A stretch of DNA of 11,749 nt from contig CAJUQO010000076.1 of assembly GCA_910588295.1 (NCBI GenBank), forward strand, positions 1 to 11,749, given 5' to 3'. The position numbers and the translations under genes were made by a program. The stretch's first letter is position 1. Each line of letters starts with the position of its first letter. This DNA is from an uncultured Lachnospiraceae bacterium (GTDB lineage: Bacteria > Bacillota > Clostridia > Lachnospirales > Lachnospiraceae). Shown here piece after piece: positions 7,693 through 11,749 of this stretch. The notes beneath the pieces were generated by a model. It made no database searches. It had not been told where the DNA came from and saw only the letters and a program-made list of their open reading frames with translations.

Positions 7693-8421
7693 TCACATCG
7701 CGATCCCGCCGTCCACCCGCAGCACGTCCCCGGTCACATACCGGGCCGTCGCCAGGTAGGCCGCGGCGTCCGCCACATCGCCGGGCTCGCCCATTTTTCC
7801 CAGCGGGATCATCCCCAGCATCGGATTCTCCGACTGGCTATCCGTCATATCCGTGGCAATAAAACCGGGGGCGATGGCATTGCAGCGCACGCCCCGGGGC
7901 GCCAGCTCCCGGGCGATCGTCTTGGTCAGCCCGATCAGTCCCGCCTTGGAGGCGGCATAATTGCACTGGCCAGCATTTCCCATCAGTCCCGTCACCGATG
8001 CGATATTGATGATGCAGCCCTCCCGGTTGCGGATAAACAGAGAGGAACAATGGCGGATCATATGGAACGCGCCCTTCAAATTGACCGCGATCACCCGGTC
8101 AAAATCCTCTTCCTTCATCCGGGCGGCCAGGCCGTCCCGGGTGATGCCCGCATTGTTGACCAGAATATGCACCGTGCCGAAATCCTCTTTGACGGCGGCG
8201 ACAGTCTCCTTCACAGACGCAAAATCCGAGACGTCACAGCAGTAAGGCTTTGCCTTCACGCCGTATTCCCGGCTGCATATCCGGCATACTTCCGCGGCAG
8301 CTTCCGCATTGCCTGCATAGACAACCGCCACATCCGCCCCCAGGGACGCAAATTTCTCCGCGATGGCCCGTCCGATCCCCCGGGAACCGCCGGTCACCAC
8401 GGCAACTTTTCCTTTTAACAT
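7693..8421 (-). CDS. fabG: 3-oxoacyl-ACP reductase FabG
   Basis: FabG reduces 3-oxoacyl-ACP to 3-hydroxyacyl-ACP with NADPH, the second step of the elongation cycle. The 242-residue short-chain dehydrogenase has the nucleotide-binding TGGSRGIG (10-17), NNAG (89-92), the structural Asn114 in AVNLKG, and the Ser142-Tyr155-Lys159 triad in NIASVTG and NYAASKAG. The PGFIATDMT and DVLRVDGGIAM ends are typical of FabG rather than of other SDR enzymes, and its place inside the FASII operon supports the specific call. Length is normal. The ATG at 8421 has GGAGG about 7 nt upstream. An 83-nt gap separates it from fabD, and a 135-nt gap with a palindrome follows. Confidence 0.95.
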   Translation of the reverse strand: MLKGKVAVVTGGSRGIGRAIAEKFASLGADVAVVYAGNAEAAAEVCRICSREYGVKAKPYCCDVSDFASVKETVAAVKEDFGTVHILVNNAGITRDGLAARMKEEDFDRVIAVNLKGAFHMIRHCSSLFIRNREGCIINIASVTGLMGNAGQCNYAASKAGLIGLTKTIARELAPRGVRCNAIAPGFIATDMTDSQSENPMLGMIPLGKMGEPGDVADAAAYLATARYVTGDVLRVDGGIAM

Positions 8422-8504
8422 GGTTCTACCTCCGGCTGACCGCTCACAGACAAGCCCGATCAGCTTTTCTCTTCCGGCACAGCCGCTCCTTGAGAAAATA
8501 ATTT

Positions 8505-9500
8505 TTACTTTATTCTTACGGTTGTCCAGACTGACGGCAGGTCTGCCACACAGCAGGCCTGCACTCCCGGATCAATCTTTTTCATCATATTAGCCAGAGT
8601 CCTGCCCGGCCCAATCTCCACAAAAGTGTCCGCTCCGGCGGCGATCATATTCCGGATCGTCTTCTCCCACTGCACCGGACTACAGATCTGCCTGGAGAGA
8701 AGCCCGGCTGCATCCTCTGTATAAGGCTCCGCCGTGACATTGGAGTATAGGACGATATCTGTCCCCCCTCCCCCTTCTGCCGTCGCCGCGCCGCCGTTCG
8801 CGTCTATTCTCGCTTTCACTGATACGCTTCCGCCATTCACATCCTTCGGCTTTCGGCCAAACACTTTTGCAAGCTCATCGGCAAAATCCGATGCCGCTTC
8901 TTTCATAAACGGTGAATGAAAAGCCCCCTTTACCTTCAGCGGGAGCGCCCGGCCGCCTGCGGCCCGCACATCGGCGGTAAAAGCCGGCATCTGAGCCGCC
9001 AGTCCCGATACGGTAATCTGCCCGGGACAATTGAAATTCACAGGATAGATGTCCGCGTATTTATCGCAGATCTCCTCCACCTGTTCAGGCGTGAGCTTCA
9101 CGACGGCCGCCATGGCCGTATCATATTTCTCCGCCTCCCGCTGCATCAGCTCGCCCCGGCGGCATACCAGCCGAAACCCCGTCCCGGCATCAAACAACCC
9201 CGCCACCGTGGCTGCGACCAGTTCTCCCAGGGAGAAACCGGCCACCGCCGCGGGCCAGATGCCCTTTCCCATGAGCGCCGCCGCCGCCGCCAGCTCCATG
9301 GCAAAAAGACAGGGCTGGGTGTTTTTCGTCTCCTTCAGTTCCTCCTCCGTTCCCGCAAAGCACTGGGCCCTGGTTCCCGGCCGGATACCGTCGCAGAGAT
9401 CAAAGATACGGGCCGCCGTCTCGTACCCCTCATAGAATTCCTTTCCCATGCCGGGAAACTGATCCCCCTGGCCGGAAAACAAAAACGCTATTTTACCCAT
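8505..9500 (-). CDS. fabD: Malonyl-CoA:ACP transacylase FabD
   Basis: FabD transfers malonyl from CoA to the carrier protein and so supplies all extender units. The 331-residue acyltransferase begins MGKIAFLFSGQGDQFPGMG. Its nucleophile is Ser90 in GFSLGE; most FabD proteins have His where this has Phe, though the GxSxG core is kept. Arg115 (CRRGELMQ) and the catalytic His195 (GAFHSPFM) are present, as is VEIGPGRTL near the end. It is about 20 residues longer than the E. coli protein because of a Gly/Ala-rich insert at about 217-246, just before the conserved LYSNVTA. The ATG at 9500 is preferred over an in-frame ATG at 9611: family resemblance begins here and AAAGGGGG lies 7 nt upstream. Its start overlaps the fabK end by 13 nt, pointing to coupled translation. 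Confidence 0.94.
   Translation of the reverse strand: MGKIAFLFSGQGDQFPGMGKEFYEGYETAARIFDLCDGIRPGTRAQCFAGTEEELKETKNTQPCLFAMELAAAAALMGKGIWPAAVAGFSLGELVAATVAGLFDAGTGFRLVCRRGELMQREAEKYDTAMAAVVKLTPEQVEEICDKYADIYPVNFNCPGQITVSGLAAQMPAFTADVRAAGGRALPLKVKGAFHSPFMKEAASDFADELAKVFGRKPKDVNGGSVSVKARIDANGGAATAEGGGGTDIVLYSNVTAEPYTEDAAGLLSRQICSPVQWEKTIRNMIAAGADTFVEIGPGRTLANMMKKIDPGVQACCVADLPSVWTTVRIK
8791..8843 (-). repeat. 39-nt-spaced imperfect direct repeat inside fabD
   Basis: On the plus strand CCGCCATTCACATC (8830-8843) recurs as CCGCCGTTCGCGTC (8791-8804), identical at 11 of 14 positions and offset by exactly 39 nt. The coded peptides are DVNGGS and DANGGA, 13 residues apart. This suggests that the FabD insert arose or grew by an in-frame tandem duplication followed by drift. 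A C6-T-C5 tract at 8763-8774 lies next to it. Confidence 0.6.
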
Positions 9501-10432
9501 GACGGCGCCCCCTTTAAGATCGGCTCCGCCTCCTCCATCACATCCCGGATGATCTCGGCTGCCGGCTGTTCCTTTTTCACCATGGCCGCGGCCTGTCCGG
9601 CAAGAAAGCAACCTTTTTTATTGTCTCCCTCCTGAACCGCCATCCGCAGCGTGCCCGTGGCCAGAGCCTCCAGCTCGTCATCGGGCATACCGCCGTACTC
9701 CGCCTTCGCATATTCCCTGGCAAAAGGAGTGCGCAGGCTACGGACCGGATGCCCCAGCCGCTTTCCTGTCACCATGGTGCACAGATCCGTGGCTTTCAGA
9801 ATTTTCTCCTTGTAGGCAGGATGGATGCCGCATTCCACCGCGCTTAGGAATCGGGTTCCCATCTGGACGCCGCAGGCGCCCAGCATAAATGCCGCGGCCA
9901 CGCCTCTGCCGTCCGCGATACCGCCCGCCGCGATCACCGGCAGGGTGGTGGCGTCGCAGATCTGGGGCACCAGCACCATGGTGGTCAGCTCGCCCACATG
10001 GCCGCCGCTCTCACCGCCCTCCGCGATCAGAGCCGTCGCGCCCAGCCGGGTCATCAGTTTCGCCATGGCCACCGAGGGCACCACCGGCATCACCTTGATC
10101 CCGGCCACTTTCCAGGCCTCCATATATTTGGCCGGATTCCCGGCCCCCGTGGTCACGGCCTCCGCCTTTTCCTCTGCGGCCACCGCCGCCACCTCGTCCG
10201 CAAAGGGACTCATCAGCATGATATTCACACCCACCGGCTTATCGGTCATGGACCGGGCGATGCGGATCTGCTCCCGGACATATTCCCCGGGAGCGTTTCC
10301 CGCCGCGATGATACCCAGGCCGCCGCCCTCCGACACCGCGGCCGCCAGCCTGCCGTCCGCGATCCAGGCCATCCCCCCCTGAAAAACAGGGTAGGCGATG
10401 CCCAGTATTTCACAAATTCTTGATTGAATCAT
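9488..10432 (-). CDS. fabK: Enoyl-ACP reductase II FabK (FMN-dependent)
   Basis: FabK is a flavoprotein that reduces trans-2-enoyl-ACP to acyl-ACP with NAD(P)H, the last step of each cycle. It replaces the SDR-type FabI that triclosan targets. The 314-residue TIM-barrel protein of the nitronate monooxygenase-like family shows YPVFQGGMAWIADG (14-27), GGLGIIAAGN (37-46), AEGGESGGHVG (137-147), AAGGIADGRG (168-177) and VQMGTRFL (189-196), the FMN and phosphate contacts. His145 in GGHVG matches the catalytic histidine of streptococcal FabK. The FASII setting favours FabK over a nitronate monooxygenase. The frame is open upstream inside acpP, but resemblance begins at MIQSRICEILGIAYP (ATG 10432), 4 nt after the acpP stop. 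Only a weak AGGG lies upstream, so expression may depend on coupling to acpP. Confidence 0.95.
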   Translation of the reverse strand: MIQSRICEILGIAYPVFQGGMAWIADGRLAAAVSEGGGLGIIAAGNAPGEYVREQIRIARSMTDKPVGVNIMLMSPFADEVAAVAAEEKAEAVTTGAGNPAKYMEAWKVAGIKVMPVVPSVAMAKLMTRLGATALIAEGGESGGHVGELTTMVLVPQICDATTLPVIAAGGIADGRGVAAAFMLGACGVQMGTRFLSAVECGIHPAYKEKILKATDLCTMVTGKRLGHPVRSLRTPFAREYAKAEYGGMPDDELEALATGTLRMAVQEGDNKKGCFLAGQAAAMVKKEQPAAEIIRDVMEEAEPILKGAPSWVK

Positions 10433-10436
10433 TTTC

Positions 10437-10658
10437 TCAGCCCTGCTTGCTCTGGATAAATTTGTCCAGGTCGTCAATGGTCTCCACTTTTTCGTCCAAC
10501 TCGATCTCCGTGCCGATCTCATCCTCCAGATTCATCAGAAGCTCCACGGTATCCAGAGAATCGATGCCCAGCTCGGAAAACGTGCTCTCTGGTTTGATTG
10601 TGGAAACGTCACAGCCTATACGCTCCGAAACAAGTCTTGCAATCGTATCAAAATACAT
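10437..10658 (-). CDS. acpP: Acyl carrier protein
   Basis: This acidic 73-residue protein carries the growing acyl chain on a phosphopantetheine arm and hands it to each FASII enzyme. Ser34 in GIDSLDTVELLM is the attachment site (the D-S-L motif), and the acidic helix II that docks partner enzymes follows. A four-helix pattern with ESTFSELG before it and an acidic ETIDDLDKFI end is typical. Length is normal (70-80). The ATG at 10658 has a strong GGGAGG 7 nt upstream. It is the first gene of the operon in this window, and no fabH precedes it. The fatty-acid operon context makes this the housekeeping ACP rather than a polyketide or D-alanyl carrier. Confidence 0.95.
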   Translation of the reverse strand: MYFDTIARLVSERIGCDVSTIKPESTFSELGIDSLDTVELLMNLEDEIGTEIELDEKVETIDDLDKFIQSKQG

Positions 10659-10788
10659 AATAAGTCCTCCCGAATTTTTATACTTGCGGGCGTTATGATT
10701 TGCCAGTGTTATCGCCCATATATGCCCGCGAGCGCCAACAAATCAGAAAATCTTTTTTGCCCGCGGGTATATTTCTCACTGTTTAACG
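10659..10788 (-). promoter_or_regulatory. acpP leader with three mutually complementary GC arms
   Basis: If transcription starts about 7 nt after the TATAAT, the mRNA has a leader of about 130 nt. In it lie three related arms on the minus strand: A, ACCCGCGGGC (10768-10759); B, GCTCGCGGGC (10733-10724); C, CGCCCGCAAG (10692-10683). A can pair with B over nine positions with one G-U, and B can pair with C over eight of nine. The two pairings exclude each other. C lies only 12 nt before the GGGAGG ribosome binding site. Switching could change access to that site. The same repeats could instead be DNA binding sites. No known riboswitch class was recognised. Confidence 0.4.
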
Positions 10789-10794
10789 GCCTCT

Positions 10795-10820
10795 ATTATA
10801 TACAGCCTGAGTTCCCGGGA
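10795..10820 (-). promoter_or_regulatory. Candidate promoter of the FASII operon
   Basis: The minus strand has a perfect TATAAT (10800-10795) about 137 nt upstream of acpP and downstream of the preceding gene's terminator. No good TTGACA-like -35 element lies 16-18 nt upstream; the best-placed hexamer is ATATCC. A TTCCCGGGA palindrome (10812-10820) sits in the spacer/-35 zone, where a regulator would compete with RNA polymerase. A second TATAAT at 10857-10852 also lacks a -35. Confidence 0.45.
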
Positions 10821-10965
10821 TATTCCTCCAGAGTTTCCCGAGCGTTCCAAAATTATAAAATTTATAAAAAAAAGGATGCCTGTGCATCCTAATTTTTCCA
10901 ACTATTCGGTTCTTTTATACACAATTCCCGGGATTTTCTTCCATATGTCTGGCAGATTCCGGGAA
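10812..10965. repeat. Three TTCCCGGGA-like palindromic boxes
   Basis: TTCCCGGGA occurs at 10812-10820 and 10925-10933, and TTCCGGGAA at 10957-10965. The first two continue as ATATTCC and TTTTCTT, so flanking similarity is partial. Centres are about 113 and 32 bp apart. Three copies of such a palindrome in about 150 bp around the candidate promoter suggest operator sites of an unknown regulator. I do not recognise them as FapR or FabT sites. Confidence 0.4.
10866..10890 (-). terminator. Intrinsic terminator after the upstream oxidoreductase gene
   Basis: AGGATGC (10873-10879) and GCATCCT (10884-10890) form a 7-bp stem with a 4-nt loop, followed in the minus direction by seven T (10872-10866). 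It ends transcripts coming from the oxidoreductase gene and makes the FASII operon a separate unit. In the plus direction the stem is followed by AATTTTT, so weak bidirectional activity is possible. Confidence 0.85.
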
Positions 10966-11019
10966 AACCGCATCGTAAACCGGCTCCGCCGTCATACCCG
11001 GAGAACGCTCAACAAGACA

Positions 11020-11047
11020 GCAGATCTGCCCATCAGGGACAGATCCG
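11020..11047 (-). repeat. Hairpin just after the oxidoreductase stop codon
   Basis: On the minus strand GATCTG-T-CCC and GGG-CAGATC pair (6 and 3 bp around one bulge) with a TGAT loop. The 11020-11029 stretch GCAGATCTGC is also a perfect 10-base palindrome. No T-run follows, so it is unlikely to be a terminator. It may protect the mRNA 3' end. The rest of 10891-11063 shows no gene. Confidence 0.4.
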
Positions 11048-11063
11048 CCTGCCATTTGCTCCG

Positions 11064-11749
11064 TCAAATATCCAGCGCCGCGTGATACCCCCAGTAGACG
11101 GCATTGGTAATGGTGGAGACCTTAGCCGCGTCCCCGATCACCCTCACGAAGGGCGCCGCATCCAGAAGCTCTTCCACCACATCCGTGCGGGAACGCTGCC
11201 CCAGCGCGCAGATCACGGTGCTTCCCGGAACCAGCACTTCCTTTCCGTCTTTGTCCTCACAGAGTATGCCTTCATCCGTGACCCGGATCCCCTTATATCC
11301 GGTATGTACCACCGCATACTTTTCGATCTCCTTTAACAGCAGCGGCCGATGGCGGACATTGGCATCCGGGGCCAGCTCATCCCGCATTTCCACCAGATGC
11401 ACCTTCTTTCCCTCCATGCCCAGGTGGATCGCGCACTCACATCCGGCAAGGCCGCCGCCGAACACCACCACATTATCGCTCACCTTCTCCTTCTCCAGAT
11501 AGTACTGATTAACCACGACTACCTGATCCCCGTCAAGGCCCGGGATCGGCGGGACAAGCGGCCTGGAACCGACTGCGATGATCAGCGCGTCCGCGTTTTC
11601 TTTTTCCGCATACTCCTTTGTCACTTCCGTGTTCAGGCGGATCTCCACGCCGGCTTTCTCCGCCAGCCGTTTATATGTACCGGCCAGCTCGTACATCTCC
11701 TGCTTAAAGGGCAGGGCCTGCTCGCTTTTTAAGATCCCGCCGACGGCGG
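11064..11749 (-). CDS. FAD/NADH-dependent oxidoreductase, C-terminal part (OYE/2,4-dienoyl-CoA reductase family), partial
   Basis: Only the last 227 residues are in the window; the frame runs off the right edge. The fragment begins AVGGILKSEQALPFKQEM and continues AGVEIRLNTEV, then ALIIAVGSRPLVPPIPG, the end of an FAD domain. A Rossmann NAD(P)H-binding motif follows (VVVFGGGLAGCECAIHLGMEGKKVHLVEM region, about 11466-11380). It ends with VRVIGDAAKVSTITNAVYWGYHAALDI, the last FAD contact, near the stop at 11064. This arrangement matches the C-terminal half of the two-domain NADH:flavin oxidoreductases such as 2,4-dienoyl-CoA reductase, 2-enoate reductase and BaiCD/BaiH-like enzymes, about 640-670 residues long. 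These reduce activated C=C bonds with an N-terminal OYE barrel and an iron-sulfur cluster, which lie outside the window, so the substrate is unknown. A terminator separates it from the FASII operon. Confidence 0.85.
   Translation of the reverse strand, partial: AVGGILKSEQALPFKQEMYELAGTYKRLAEKAGVEIRLNTEVTKEYAEKENADALIIAVGSRPLVPPIPGLDGDQVVVVNQYYLEKEKVSDNVVVFGGGLAGCECAIHLGMEGKKVHLVEMRDELAPDANVRHRPLLLKEIEKYAVVHTGYKGIRVTDEGILCEDKDGKEVLVPGSTVICALGQRSRTDVVEELLDAAPFVRVIGDAAKVSTITNAVYWGYHAALDI

Noticed and set aside
6352..8418. Open frame of 688 codons on the plus strand
   Set aside because: It lies antisense to fabF and fabG, which have complete catalytic motifs, ribosome binding sites and family lengths. 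It is rich in His, Arg, Gly and Pro, as expected of the opposite strand of GC-rich genes, and resembles no family.
10433..10522. Longer FabK starting inside acpP
   Set aside because: The added 30 residues are the acpP coding region read in another frame; FabK resemblance begins at 10432.
10659..11063. FapR- or FabT-type operator upstream of acpP
   Set aside because: I looked for the known AT-rich palindromes of these regulators and found none; the palindromes present are GC-centred.
10876..11085. Small plus-strand open frame of 69 codons
   Set aside because: It begins inside the terminator hairpin, lacks a ribosome binding site and shows no recognisable protein features.

Overview
The window is a bacterial chromosome segment, moderately GC-rich in its genes, and almost filled by one type II fatty acid synthesis (FASII) operon on the minus strand, transcribed from right to left. 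Gene content points to a Clostridia-type Firmicute, probably a Lachnospiraceae-like gut anaerobe: a split four-subunit acetyl-CoA carboxylase, the flavoprotein enoyl reductase FabK instead of FabI, strong AGGAG-type ribosome binding sites, an Old Yellow Enzyme-type flavin/NADH reductase upstream, and no outer-membrane genes. This taxonomic call is an inference.

Layout in transcription order. 11749-11064: the 3' part of a large flavin/NADH oxidoreductase gene, closed by an intrinsic terminator at 10866-10890. 11063-10659: about 400 bp without a gene, holding that terminator, a candidate promoter (TATAAT at 10800-10795), three TTCCCGGGA-like palindromes and a leader with three related GC-rich arms that could pair alternatively. 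10658-2383: acpP, fabK, fabD, fabG, fabF, accB, fabZ, accC, accD, accA. 2346-721: an AMP-forming acyl-CoA synthetase 36 nt after accA. 689-653: a strong intrinsic terminator. 623-102: a decayed ISAs1-family transposase in AT-rich sequence. In 1-101 I see only AT-rich sequence.

How the genes work together. AccB, AccC, AccD and AccA make malonyl-CoA. FabD moves malonyl to the carrier AcpP. FabF condenses, FabG reduces the ketone, FabZ dehydrates and FabK reduces the enoyl-ACP to complete each two-carbon cycle. The order from acpP to accA is the one known from the streptococcal fab operon, but the usual leading genes fabT (MarR-type regulator) and fabH (initiating ketoacyl-ACP synthase) are not in the window. 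An acyl-CoA synthetase takes up the distal end instead, which suggests a link between free carboxylic acids and this pathway.

Most genes look intact. Points worth a second look are a short deletion in AccC just after its conserved RINA motif, a Gly/Ala-rich insert with a 39-nt internal repeat in FabD, a C-x-C half-site in the AccD zinc ribbon, a roughly 70-nt imperfect palindrome between fabG and fabF, and the repeat-rich acpP control region. I see no tRNA, rRNA, CRISPR array or intact mobile element, and no clearly new multi-gene system.
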